From Candidatus Avelusimicrobium faecicola (GTDB lineage: Bacteria > Elusimicrobiota > Elusimicrobia > Elusimicrobiales > Elusimicrobiaceae), in contig UQFW01000005.1 of the NCBI GenBank assembly GCA_900540405.1, positions 1-44,046 of the forward strand: 44,046 bases of DNA. The letters are read 5' to 3'. This document shows positions 1-7,369 of the stretch, one piece after another (within the stretch, counting starts at the first letter, position 1; every line of letters begins with the position of its first letter). The position numbers and the translations under genes are program-made. The notes beneath the pieces were generated by a model. The model did no database searches and was not told the DNA's origin. It saw only the letters and a list, made by a program, of their open reading frames with translations.

Positions 1-17
1 ATCCTTACTACTCTTTT

Positions 18-46
18 ATTAAAGCAAATATTTTTACGATTGTCAA
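18..46 (-). promoter_or_regulatory. Strong sigma70 promoter A, reading left out of the window
   Basis: On the minus strand a perfect TTGACA (-35, 41-46) is followed by a 17-bp spacer and TTTAAT (-10, 18-23), then AAAAGAGTAGT. It is the one nearest the left edge of three look-alike promoters. The spacer is very A/T rich. The driven gene lies beyond position 1. Consensus quality and tandem arrangement resemble rRNA or other high-output promoters, but the target is not visible. Confidence 0.8.
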
Positions 47-103
47 GCTTTTTTTATTTTAAGTTTCAATCCGTTAAAAACTTTACTTTCTGACTACTTT
101 TAT

Positions 104-132
104 ATTAAAGCAGTTTTTAATTTGTTTGTCAA
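104..132 (-). promoter_or_regulatory. Strong sigma70 promoter B, tandem copy
   Basis: On the minus strand TTGACA (127-132), a 17-bp spacer and TTTAAT (104-109) are followed by ATAAAAGTAGT. The architecture and the GTAGT near the expected start site match promoter A, 86 bp away. This supports a duplicated promoter rather than chance matches in A/T-rich DNA. Confidence 0.8.
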
Positions 133-180
133 ATCTTTTTTTCAAAAATCTTTTTGCCGTTTCTAGCGGCTACATATATT

Positions 181-209
181 ATTAAAACATTTTTATAAAA
201 AAATGTCAA
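181..209 (-). promoter_or_regulatory. Strong sigma70 promoter C, tandem copy
   Basis: On the minus strand TTGACA (204-209), a 17-bp spacer and TTTAAT (181-186) are followed by AATATATGTAG. It is the third and furthest upstream copy, 77 bp from promoter B. A GCCG/CGGC hairpin lies just downstream (about 153-171). The promoter starts about 65 bp beyond the stop codon of the HxlR gene on the same strand. Confidence 0.78.
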
Positions 210-273
210 CACATTTTTTTTATTTGCCCGGCCGCTTGATCCGGCTCTCTGTTTTACTTATATATATGATACA

Positions 274-600
274 TTATTTTTTAAGGTTGCGGCGATATTT
301 TTCCCCCCATGCGGCCATTTCACCCAATACCGGCTGCAAAGAAAGCCCCGTCTTGGTGAGCGTATATTCCACCCTCGGTGGAACCTCGGCAAATACTTTG
401 CGCGAAAGAAGTTTGCTTTCTTCTAATTCCTTTAAGTTGCTTGTAAGCACTTTTTGGGAACACCCCACGCTTTTTTTTAATTCCCCAAAGCGTTTGGTGC
501 CTGTCAGCAAATCCCTTATAATAAGGATTTTCCACTTATTGCCGATTAATTTGAGCAACACCGCCACCGGGCATGGCGGCAAATTCTTTTTTGTAATCAT
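274..600 (-). CDS. HxlR-family winged-helix transcriptional regulator
   Basis: This 108-residue protein is a single winged-helix domain of the HxlR/MarR-like type. The family signature is clear: CP near the N-terminus (residues 9-10), GNKWKILIIRDLL, a TGTKRFGELKK stretch, the recognition helix around SQKVLTSNLKELEE, and a wing ending in PPRVEYTLT. HxlR proteins are small dimeric DNA-binding regulators, often sensing electrophiles or redox stress through the conserved N-terminal Cys; here that Cys is present. The gene is divergent from a cupin gene and probably regulates it and itself. No Shine-Dalgarno precedes the ATG; a TATAAT lies 7 nt upstream, so the message is probably leaderless. The inducing signal is unknown. 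Confidence 0.9.
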   Translation of the reverse strand: MITKKNLPPCPVAVLLKLIGNKWKILIIRDLLTGTKRFGELKKSVGCSQKVLTSNLKELEESKLLSRKVFAEVPPRVEYTLTKTGLSLQPVLGEMAAWGEKYRRNLKK

Positions 601-607
601 ATTATTT

Positions 608-636
608 ATTATACTCTATTAGTTTCTTTTTGGCTA
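608..636 (-). promoter_or_regulatory. Promoter of the HxlR regulator gene (leaderless start)
   Basis: On the minus strand TAGCCA (631-636), a 17-bp spacer and a perfect TATAAT (608-613) end 7 nt before the ATG at 600. Transcription should therefore begin at or next to the start codon. One arm of the 14-bp inverted repeat (617-630) lies in the spacer, placing a likely operator across the promoter. Confidence 0.65.
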
Positions 637-678
637 CTAGCATACAAAAAAGTGCCTACTTTACAAAAGATACTAATA
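617..678. promoter_or_regulatory. Inverted repeat in the HxlR/cupin intergenic region, candidate operator pair
   Basis: TATTAGTTTCTTTT (617-630) and AAAAGATACTAATA (665-678) are inverted copies matching at 13 of 14 positions. Between them TACT recurs at 635 and 657. The layout suits cooperative binding of the HxlR dimer between the two divergent genes. Binding is inferred from position and symmetry only. Confidence 0.45.
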
Positions 679-742
679 AAACGCAAAATAATAATGTCAG
701 CCGGGCAAACAAACCGCCCGCTTATGTATAAGGAGATACAAC

Positions 743-1186
743 ATGAAAAAATTGGATATTAAAAATTATCAAAAAGAAAAAGGCCAGTTTGTAAACGCCA
801 ACGGGGCCGAATTTACCGTTAAGCCGGTCATCGCGCAAGAGGACGTTTCTACCTTGCACGCCAACTTTGTGGAAGTGGAACCCGGCCACTTTGCCTATGG
901 CTACCACTGGCACGAAAGAAACGAAGAAGTGTTTTATATTATTTCCGGCACGGCCGCCGTGCAAACCAAAGATAAGGAAATTACCTTGCACGCGGGAGAT
1001 GCCATTACATTCCCCACCGGGCCGGAGGGCGCGCACGTTATCCGCAACGCTTCCGACAAGGAAAAACTGGTTTATTTGGATTTTGGCAGTGAACACCTGC
1101 CGGAAATTTGCCACTTCCCCCAAATCAACAAAATGTTGGTGGTCCGCCAAAACGGCCTTACTTTTTACGACGAACCCGCTAAATAA
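743..1186 (+). CDS. Cupin-domain protein
   Basis: This 147-residue single-domain cupin has both conserved motifs. Motif 1 carries HWHERNEE (His55, His57 and Glu61/62 as metal ligands) running into FYIISG. Motif 2 is GDAITFPTG, then GAHVIRN, with the third His. Small cupins of this type bind a divalent metal and may be isomerases, dioxygenases or sugar-binding proteins; the exact reaction cannot be read from sequence. A good ribosome-binding site (AAGGAGA, 730-736) sits 6 nt before the ATG. The gene is monocistronic, ends in a strong terminator, and is divergent from the HxlR regulator that probably controls it. Confidence 0.85.
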   Translation: MKKLDIKNYQKEKGQFVNANGAEFTVKPVIAQEDVSTLHANFVEVEPGHFAYGYHWHERNEEVFYIISGTAAVQTKDKEITLHAGDAITFPTGPEGAHVIRNASDKEKLVYLDFGSEHLPEICHFPQINKMLVVRQNGLTFYDEPAK

Positions 1187-1193
1187 AACCTTA

Positions 1194-1225
1194 AAACCCC
1201 GCCCGGCAAAGCGGGGTTTATTTTG
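1194..1225 (+). terminator. Rho-independent terminator after the cupin gene
   Basis: AAACCCCGC (1194-1202) pairs perfectly with GCGGGGTTT (1211-1219) across an 8-nt loop and is followed by ATTTTG. Confidence 0.85.
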
Positions 1226-1226
1226 C

Positions 1227-1255
1227 TTGCCAATAGGGTAGAAATCGGGCATAAT
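1227..1255 (+). promoter_or_regulatory. Promoter of the tandem membrane-protein pair
   Basis: TTGCCA (1227-1232), a 17-bp spacer and CATAAT (1250-1255) each match the sigma70 consensus at 5 of 6 positions. The promoter lies directly after the cupin terminator and about 26 nt before the ATG at 1282, leaving room for the GGAGAT ribosome-binding site. Confidence 0.65.
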
Positions 1256-1281
1256 AATAAAGATAAACACGGAGATAAAAA

Positions 1282-2208
1282 ATGAAAATTAAAATTCAAG
1301 ACCCGAACCTTTCCATCATCAGCCATTTGTGGATTTTCTATCTATATATCTTTATTTTTTCACTTATTTTTATTCCGCTGTTTTTGAAAGATGCGCTTTC
1401 TTGGGCCGCATACAACCAGGTTGCCCGGGAAATTTGCGAAGGGAACGGCATGATTTGCTTACTGGCCGCCAAAGCGTTCCCCTGGGCGGCGCTGGCCCTT
1501 TTGGGCGTGAGCTTTCACCTTATATATAAGGCGTTTTTTTCTGCCGACGCCAAACGCAACCGGGTCCGCACGCTGGAACTGCGGCCCGAAGGCGTAAAAT
1601 TGGAATACACCAAACAAACAATGCCCGTCTTACTACCGTACGCGGAAACACAATTTGTATTAACGGTAAAGTGTGCCACGGTATCCACCCGACACGGCAC
1701 TTTTCCGATAGTCCGCTTTTGTGATTTTTCTTTTTCACAAGGCACTCAAACTTACTCGTTCCGGCACGCCCGGATAAACCCCTTTTCCGCTATCACTAAA
1801 CTGCTAGGAGCAGAACACGCTTTCAAAAAGTTTGAGCTGAAAGTGGAGCCGCTTTCGGAAAAATACGCGCACTTGCCGGAGGACAACCCGCTCCTTGCCA
1901 AGGTGGAACAGATGAATCCTTTTTCGGATAACCGCGCGGCGGAGATTATCCGCACCCGCCTGGAAGACTTCCGCAAATACGGGCTTATTTGCCGGTTTTC
2001 CGACGAAAACCGCTCTTTGTTGATGTATTTTTCCTTTATTTTTTTGTTTGCCTGGGGTTCCCTGGCGGTGCTTGCTTATGTACTCCGAGATTTCATTATG
2101 TTTTGTTGTTTTTTGCCGTTTTTGGTTTTGGCGCTTTGTTTCTTTATCCCGTGGTATAAAGATAACCGAATTGCCAAACAACTGGCCCGCTTGAAAGGGA
2201 AAAAATAA
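1282..2208 (+). CDS. Hypothetical four-helix membrane protein, paralogue 1
   Basis: This 308-residue protein is not recognised as any named family. Two hydrophobic segments lie near the N-terminus (about residues 16-36 and 67-90) and two near the C-terminus (about 245-270 and 273-295). A soluble middle of about 150 residues is rich in beta strand. Motifs shared with the next gene are LSWAAYNQ, CEG, YTKQ, PVLLPY, ETQF, KCATV and a basic tail IAKQLARLKGKK. The middle could be a PH-like beta domain held at the membrane, but this is speculation. GGAGAT precedes the ATG. It sits just upstream of the moxR operon but has its own promoter. Confidence 0.75.
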   Translation: MKIKIQDPNLSIISHLWIFYLYIFIFSLIFIPLFLKDALSWAAYNQVAREICEGNGMICLLAAKAFPWAALALLGVSFHLIYKAFFSADAKRNRVRTLELRPEGVKLEYTKQTMPVLLPYAETQFVLTVKCATVSTRHGTFPIVRFCDFSFSQGTQTYSFRHARINPFSAITKLLGAEHAFKKFELKVEPLSEKYAHLPEDNPLLAKVEQMNPFSDNRAAEIIRTRLEDFRKYGLICRFSDENRSLLMYFSFIFLFAWGSLAVLAYVLRDFIMFCCFLPFLVLALCFFIPWYKDNRIAKQLARLKGKK

Positions 2209-2270
2209 TTTTTCCGTTTCCGGCGCTCCACGCCCTAATCAACCCTAAAACAGGGCGGGCGGAAAATTTT
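2207..2270 (+). terminator. Nested inverted repeat between the paralogues, possible weak terminator or mRNA element
   Basis: An outer stem AATTTTTCCG (from about 2207) faces CGGAAAATTTT (2260-2270), and an inner stem CGCCCT (2231-2236) pairs with AGGGCG (2252-2257). The trailing TTTT is short, so termination may be partial and the second paralogue may be read through. Confidence 0.4.
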
Positions 2271-2298
2271 GTGCAGGATTTACAAACAGGAGATAAGA

Positions 2299-3228
2299 AT
2301 GAAAATCAAAATCAAAGACCCCTCCACCTTATTTGGTGCCCACTCTTGGATTGCCTTGCTATATATTATTTTTTTTATGCTCGCGCTCAGCCCTTTAATG
2401 TGGGAAAAAGGTTCCTTTTCCTGGGCCGCGTACAACCAATTAGCTTTGGAATTTTGCGAAGGGAGCGGGATTGTTTGCTTGCTGGCATTCAAAATATTCC
2501 CCTGGTTGGCGTTAGCCTTGGTGGGTTTAACGATTTACCGTATCTATACAATATTTTTTTCGCCGAAGCGGCCCAAAAATAAAATCCGCACCGTGGAATT
2601 TTTGCCCGAAGGCGTACAGTTGACCTACACCAAACAACCGCGGCCCGTTCTGCTACCGTACGGGGAAACACAATTTATATTAGCGGCAAAATGTGCAACG
2701 GTGGCTAACAAGTTCTGTTCTTTTCCAAAGGTTATATTCTGTGAATTTACTTTTTTACAAGAAAATAAAACCATTTCGTTTCTGCACTACGAAAAGAATG
2801 CTATAAAAATGATTATCAACCTATTGAAAAAAGAAAATGCTTTCAAAAAGTTTGAACTAAAAGTAGACGCCGCTTCGGACCTTTCCAAGTATACTACTAA
2901 GGTTAATCGTTCCCAAGCCTCCAAAGGAATTATTGGCGCCATATTTGAAGAACAAGCGGCAGATTCTATCCGTGCCACGTTGGAAGATTACCGCAAATAT
3001 GGCCTGATTTGCCGGTTTAGCAAAGAAGAACGCGAAACACTTGTGTATTTCTTCTTTGCACATCTTATTTTGAGCGGCATGATTGGATACGAGTTATATA
3101 AACAACCAAGTGTTACGCGTATTGTATTTGTGGCCCTTTTTCTATCTACTGGTTTATTGTTTATCTACCTTTGGTACCGAGATAACCAAATTGCCAAACA
3201 ACTGGCCCGCTTGAAAGGAAAAAAATAA
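2299..3228 (+). CDS. Hypothetical four-helix membrane protein, paralogue 2
   Basis: This 309-residue tandem paralogue of the preceding gene has the same topology: two N-terminal helices, a beta-rich middle and two C-terminal helices. It shares FSWAAYNQ, CEG, PEGVQLTYTKQ, PVLLPY, ETQF, KCATV, AFKKFELKV and the terminal IAKQLARLKGKK. The ATG at 2299 is preferred over an upstream in-frame start at 2269 because CAGGAGAT (about 2287-2294) precedes it and the protein then begins MKIKI like its sister. The last 48 nt of the two genes are almost identical although the middles have diverged, hinting at recent duplication or gene conversion. Function is unknown. Confidence 0.75.
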   Translation: MKIKIKDPSTLFGAHSWIALLYIIFFMLALSPLMWEKGSFSWAAYNQLALEFCEGSGIVCLLAFKIFPWLALALVGLTIYRIYTIFFSPKRPKNKIRTVEFLPEGVQLTYTKQPRPVLLPYGETQFILAAKCATVANKFCSFPKVIFCEFTFLQENKTISFLHYEKNAIKMIINLLKKENAFKKFELKVDAASDLSKYTTKVNRSQASKGIIGAIFEEQAADSIRATLEDYRKYGLICRFSKEERETLVYFFFAHLILSGMIGYELYKQPSVTRIVFVALFLSTGLLFIYLWYRDNQIAKQLARLKGKK

Positions 3229-3241
3229 CCCCTTTTAGGCT

Positions 3242-3269
3242 TTTACTGGGCGCACAATTTATTTATAAT
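3242..3269 (+). promoter_or_regulatory. Promoter of the moxR-bat operon
   Basis: TTTACT (3242-3247), a 16-bp spacer and a perfect TATAAT (3264-3269) lie 52 bp before the moxR ATG. The predicted leader is about 45 nt. No other convincing promoter or terminator is seen until the end of pgi, so this may drive eleven genes. Confidence 0.6.
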
Positions 3270-3321
3270 ATAGGAAAGCAAACACCGTTTGCCACCGCCC
3301 GCACGGGCACAAGGGGGAACC

Positions 3322-4305
3322 ATGGATATTAACACCTTAAATAAACAAGTTCAGCAAGAGAGCCTTTTTCTGCAAGACTTAAAACGCGAAGTAGGCAAGG
3401 TAATTGTAGGGCAGGAAGATTTACTGGAAAAAATGCTCGTGGCCCTGTTGGCCGACGGACACATTTTAATTGAAGGCGTGCCGGGTTTGGCTAAAACCCT
3501 GGCCGTAAAAACGCTTGCGCAAGCCATCCACGCGCAGTTCCAGCGCATCCAGTTCACGCCGGATTTACTGCCGGCCGATATTACGGGCACGCTGATTTTC
3601 AACCCCAAAGACGGTGTTTTTTATCCCAAACGCGGGCCGGTGTTTTCCAACTTTGTGTTGGCGGACGAAATTAACCGTTCCCCGGCCAAAGTGCAAAGCG
3701 CTTTACTGGAAGCCATGCAGGAACGCCAAGTGACCATTGGCGAAAAAACGTATGCGCTCCCGGCGCCGTTTATGGTGATGGCAACCCAAAACCCGGTAGA
3801 GCAGGAAGGCACTTACCCCCTGCCGGAAGCGCAAGTGGACCGCTTTATGCTTAAAGTGTTGGTGTCTTACCCCACGCGCGAAGAAGAAAAACTGATTTTG
3901 GAACGCATGGCCTCCCACCAAAAGTTGGCCGTTAATACCAACGTGACGCCGGAAATGATTATGCGCGCCCGCCAGGTGACCGACGGAATTTATGTGGACG
4001 AAAAAATCAAAAATTACATTGTAAATTTGGTTTTTGCCACCCGCGAACCCAAAGAGGCGGGGCTTGAAAAATTATCCTCTTTTATTGCCTACGGGGCCAG
4101 CCCGCGCGCAACTATTTTCTTAACGCAGGCGGCCAAGGCGTATGCGTTCTTAAACGGGCGCGGCTACGTCACGCCGGAAGACATCAAAGCCATCGGGTTA
4201 GATGTACTGCGCCACCGCGTATTGCTCACTTACGAAGCCGAAGCCGAAAACGTGACGGCGGACCAAATCGTCAAACAGATTTTTGAAGCCGTAGACGTGC
4301 CGTAA
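3322..4305 (+). CDS. MoxR-family AAA+ ATPase
   Basis: This 327-residue MoxR ATPase is normal family length. The Walker A is EGVPGLAKT (residues 51-59), Walker B ends LADEINR (D115, E116), and the sensor region reads MATQNPVEQEGTYPLPEAQ with the family-typical arginine in DRF. MoxR proteins act as chaperone-like ATPases that, with VWA-domain partners, assemble or activate envelope or metal-containing complexes. The ATG at 3322 is chosen because AAGGGGG (3311-3317) precedes it and the usual MoxR N-terminus follows; an in-frame TTG at 3289 would add an unlikely Pro-rich leader. It heads the bat operon, so its partners are the DUF58 and VWA proteins downstream. Confidence 0.95.
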   Translation: MDINTLNKQVQQESLFLQDLKREVGKVIVGQEDLLEKMLVALLADGHILIEGVPGLAKTLAVKTLAQAIHAQFQRIQFTPDLLPADITGTLIFNPKDGVFYPKRGPVFSNFVLADEINRSPAKVQSALLEAMQERQVTIGEKTYALPAPFMVMATQNPVEQEGTYPLPEAQVDRFMLKVLVSYPTREEEKLILERMASHQKLAVNTNVTPEMIMRARQVTDGIYVDEKIKNYIVNLVFATREPKEAGLEKLSSFIAYGASPRATIFLTQAAKAYAFLNGRGYVTPEDIKAIGLDVLRHRVLLTYEAEAENVTADQIVKQIFEAVDVP

Positions 4306-4323
4306 ACGGTGCCTGGGGGCAGT

Positions 4324-5211
4324 ATGGATACCGCGGAAATCCTAAAAAAGGTACGCCAAATAGAAATTCAGACCAATAAACTGGTGTCTGAAACCTTTGC
4401 CGGGGAATATTTAAGCGCATTTAAGGGGCAGGGTATTGAATTTGCCGAAGTGCGCGAATACACCCCGGGGGACGACGTGCGCGCCATTGATTGGAACGTG
4501 ACGGCCCGCACCGGCGTACCGTTCATCAAAAAATACAACGAAACCCGCGAACTGACCCTGGTTATCGCCTGCGACGTTTCCGCCTCCCAGCGTTTTGGCT
4601 CGGTAGATAAACTAAAACAGGAAACCGCCGCCGAACTGGCCGCGCTGTTTGCCTTTTCCGCCATGCGCAATAACGATAAAGTGGGTCTGCTTTTATTTTC
4701 TGACAAAATAGAGCTGTTCGTGCCCCCTAAAAAAGGCAAAAAACATATTTTGCGCTTAATACGCGAATTGGTAGCCTTTGAGCCGCAGGGCCGCGGTACG
4801 GATATGGCGCTTGCACTAAAAACACTGGTGCAGGTGTTGCGCCGGCAAGGGATTTTGGTACTGATTTCGGACTATTTGTCCCCCCTGGAACAATTTGAAA
4901 AACCGCTGAAACTGGCGGCTAAAAAGTTTGATTTAATCCCGGTAGTCGTCACGGATAAACTGGAGCGCGGCCTGCCCGCGTGTGCGGCGTGCATGACGGT
5001 AGTAGACCCGGAAACCGGGCAAGAGGGCACCCTGGCTTTAACCGCCGCCATGAACGAGCGCTTGCAGGAAGATGCCCGGCAACGCACGGAAAATTTGACG
5101 AAACTTTTTAATCCCTTAAAAGTGGAGCCGATTACCGTGGACACCGCCCAACCGGCGGCCGACCCGGTAATTGCGTTTTTCCGCCGCCGCACCCGGCAAT
5201 TAAAGAGGTAG
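4324..5211 (+). CDS. DUF58 protein with VWA-like fold
   Basis: This 295-residue DUF58 protein of the MoxR/Bat system carries the hallmark REYTPGDDVRAIDWNVTART (residues 44-63), then a von Willebrand A-like region starting CDVSAS (D84, S86, S88; an intact MIDAS DxSxS) and KVGLLLFSD. DUF58 proteins are cytoplasmic and always travel with MoxR; they are thought to link the ATPase to the membrane VWA proteins. The ATG at 4324, 18 nt after the moxR stop, is preferred over a GTG at 4309 since GGGGG (4315-4319) lies in front. The stop is one base before the next gene, so the two are translationally coupled. Confidence 0.93.
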   Translation: MDTAEILKKVRQIEIQTNKLVSETFAGEYLSAFKGQGIEFAEVREYTPGDDVRAIDWNVTARTGVPFIKKYNETRELTLVIACDVSASQRFGSVDKLKQETAAELAALFAFSAMRNNDKVGLLLFSDKIELFVPPKKGKKHILRLIRELVAFEPQGRGTDMALALKTLVQVLRRQGILVLISDYLSPLEQFEKPLKLAAKKFDLIPVVVTDKLERGLPACAACMTVVDPETGQEGTLALTAAMNERLQEDARQRTENLTKLFNPLKVEPITVDTAQPAADPVIAFFRRRTRQLKR

Positions 5212-5212
5212 C

Positions 5213-6241
5213 ATGAAAAAATATATCACTTTAGTTTTGCTTTTTATGGCAGCAGTAGCCGGGTGGAGCCAAACGGCCGCCAAACAAGGGGCCGCCCAAC
5301 CGCAAACGGCTCCGCAAGCCGCCGCGCCCGCCGGGGCACTTACGCCGGGGCAGGCCCCGCAAACAAGCCCGCAAGCCACCGCGGCGCCGGGGGTGGAATT
5401 TGCCCTTACGGAGCAAAAAATGCCCACGCAAGGGGTCTTTGCCGCGCCGCAAGAGGTGGTGTTTTCTTTTGCCTACACGCCGGATTACCACATTGTGCTG
5501 GACGAAACCTCCCTGCCAAAGGACTTTGGTTTTACCGCCAAACAGGGCGAAAGCAATTCCCCGGGCACTTATACATTCACTTTAACGGCGTTGCCGTTTA
5601 CCTTAAAAGAGGCGCACTTTACCCCCCTTACTTTTCTTTTGCAAAACCAAGAGGGCAAAACGGTGGCCCGCCTGCAAACGGACGAAGCCACCTGGAACAT
5701 CTCTAACGCCCAAACATTTAAGAAGAAAGACTTAAAAGAAATCCGCGACCCGCGCGCCCCGTGGAACTGGCTGTTGTGGGTGGCTGTTTTCATGGGCCTG
5801 GCCCTGGTGGCGGCGCTTATTATTTGGCTCGTTCTGCGCCGCAAAAACAAGGCTCTGCACATAGCTTTGCCGCAGGATAACCGCCCTTGTGACGTAATTG
5901 CCCTTTCTAAATTAGATGCGCTGGTGCAAAGCGGGCTGTGGGAACGCCAAGCCTACAAAACCTTTTATTTAACGCTAACGGATATTCTGCGTGAATACCT
6001 ACTCAAACGCTTTGGGTTGGATACTTCGGCGGATACGTCTTTGGAAATGTTGCGCCGTTTGAAAAACAGCCACCAGGAACTCATTACGCCTTTGCTACCC
6101 CAACTGCGCCAGTTTTTAAGCTCCAGTGATTTGGTAAAATTCGCCCGCGCCGTACCGCCGGAACAGTACCGCAACCGGGACGTGCAAACCGTGCGGGAAG
6201 TGGTACAAAAAACACTCCCCCCTAAACCGGAGGCCCACTAA
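5213..6241 (+). CDS. Membrane protein of the bat operon (DUF4381-like)
   Basis: This 342-residue protein begins with a signal peptide (about 1-20, ending AVAGWSQ). A low-complexity Ala/Pro/Gln linker (about 21-60) and a beta-sandwich-like periplasmic domain follow. One transmembrane helix (about 185-208, NWLLWVAVFMGLAL onward) leads to a cytoplasmic helical domain with the tract QAYKTFYLTLTDILREYLLK. Its position between DUF58 and the VWA genes, and the C-terminal helical domain, match the small DUF4381 component of MoxR/Bat loci, here with an unusually large exported N-terminus. The stop codon overlaps the next ATG by one base (TAATG). Role is by context: an adaptor of the membrane complex. 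Confidence 0.75.
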   Translation: MKKYITLVLLFMAAVAGWSQTAAKQGAAQPQTAPQAAAPAGALTPGQAPQTSPQATAAPGVEFALTEQKMPTQGVFAAPQEVVFSFAYTPDYHIVLDETSLPKDFGFTAKQGESNSPGTYTFTLTALPFTLKEAHFTPLTFLLQNQEGKTVARLQTDEATWNISNAQTFKKKDLKEIRDPRAPWNWLLWVAVFMGLALVAALIIWLVLRRKNKALHIALPQDNRPCDVIALSKLDALVQSGLWERQAYKTFYLTLTDILREYLLKRFGLDTSADTSLEMLRRLKNSHQELITPLLPQLRQFLSSSDLVKFARAVPPEQYRNRDVQTVREVVQKTLPPKPEAH

Positions 6242-7368
6242 TGCTTACTTTATTTTTAATTTCCTGCGGCGCATTAATTGCGGTATTGTTAAGCTCGCTA
6301 CTAATCAAAACACCCGCCAAATGGTTTCACGCCCTCCTGGCCGGGGTAGCGGCCTGTATGGTTTTCTTTTTAATTGCGTTGTGTTTACAGCGCGTTTTTA
6401 AGGGCATAGCGGATTTTGTAAACCCGTGGGCGCTTTTGTTGGTTATCTTGCCGGCCGGCCTGCTGATTGCCAAAACCCTTTGGAAACAATCCTTCACCCC
6501 GCGCCTGGTTTATTCCCGCACCGCCGTATTGGCCGGAGGAAAAAACCTGCGCGCGGCACTGACCGAATGGCTCCCCAACCTGTTGTATGCCTTGGCGCTC
6601 ACCCTGCTTGTGGTGGCATTGGCGCGGCCCGTATCCGTGGACCGCACCATTCTGCCGCCGACGGAAGGGATTGATATTATTTTGTTAATGGACGTTTCCG
6701 CCTCTATGCAACGGCAGGATTTCTACCCCAACCGCTTTACGGCGGCTATCCGCACGGCCGATAATTTTGTGCAAAAACGCTTAAATGACCGGATTGGCCT
6801 GGTGGTTTTCTCCCGCGCGGCTATGTTGCAGGCCCCGCTAACCCTGGACCACGAAGCCATCCGGGAACTTTTAGGCGCGCTCCATTTGGGAATTATTGAC
6901 CCCAACTACACCGCCATTGGGGACGGTTTAGGGGTGGCAACCGCCCACTTAAAAGACAGCCAAGCCAAAAGCAAAGTGATTATTTTGCTGACGGACGGCG
7001 CCAATAACGCGGGCTCCATTGACCCGCGTTTAGCCGCCAAAGCCGCCCAGGCGTACGGTATAAAAGTGTATACGGTGGCTACCGCCAGCCCGCCGGGGAG
7101 CGGCATTTTTTCCAGTAATGAAGAAGAAATTGACGAAAGCCTGCTGTTGGAAATTGCCAACGAAACAGGCGGCAAATTCTACCGCGCTAAAAACGAAATG
7201 GAGCTTTCCAAAATTTACAATACCATTAATGAATTGGAAAAGACGGAATTTGCCCAAAGCATACAAACCAGCCAAAGCGATTTTTACTTGCCTTTTGTAT
7301 TGGCGGGACTGTTGTGTTTGGGGTTGGGAATTCTGCTGGAAAAATTAATTTTAATCCGGGTGCCTTAA
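6241..7368 (+). CDS. batA: BatA-type VWA-domain membrane protein
   Basis: This 375-residue protein has N-terminal hydrophobic helices (about 1-20, 30-50, 60-78 and 112-128), a VWA domain and a C-terminal helix (about 345-370). The MIDAS metal site is complete: DVSAS (D151, S153, S155), Thr224 in NYTAIGDG, and LLTDG with D252. BatA is the first VWA subunit of the Bat complex, named from Bacteroides aerotolerance, and projects its VWA domain into the periplasm. It overlaps the preceding gene by one base and is followed after one base by batB. The exact process served by Bat complexes is not settled; envelope-stress or oxygen tolerance is usually cited. Confidence 0.9.
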   Translation: MLTLFLISCGALIAVLLSSLLIKTPAKWFHALLAGVAACMVFFLIALCLQRVFKGIADFVNPWALLLVILPAGLLIAKTLWKQSFTPRLVYSRTAVLAGGKNLRAALTEWLPNLLYALALTLLVVALARPVSVDRTILPPTEGIDIILLMDVSASMQRQDFYPNRFTAAIRTADNFVQKRLNDRIGLVVFSRAAMLQAPLTLDHEAIRELLGALHLGIIDPNYTAIGDGLGVATAHLKDSQAKSKVIILLTDGANNAGSIDPRLAAKAAQAYGIKVYTVATASPPGSGIFSSNEEEIDESLLLEIANETGGKFYRAKNEMELSKIYNTINELEKTEFAQSIQTSQSDFYLPFVLAGLLCLGLGILLEKLILIRVP

Positions 7369-7369
7369 T

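Noticed and set aside
203-622. Plus-strand open frame of 139 codons
   Set aside because: It is antisense to the HxlR gene, lacks family features and begins in the A/T-rich promoter block.
3289-3321. Earlier TTG start for moxR
   Set aside because: The added residues are Pro/Ala-rich and unlike MoxR, and the ATG at 3322 has a good ribosome-binding site.
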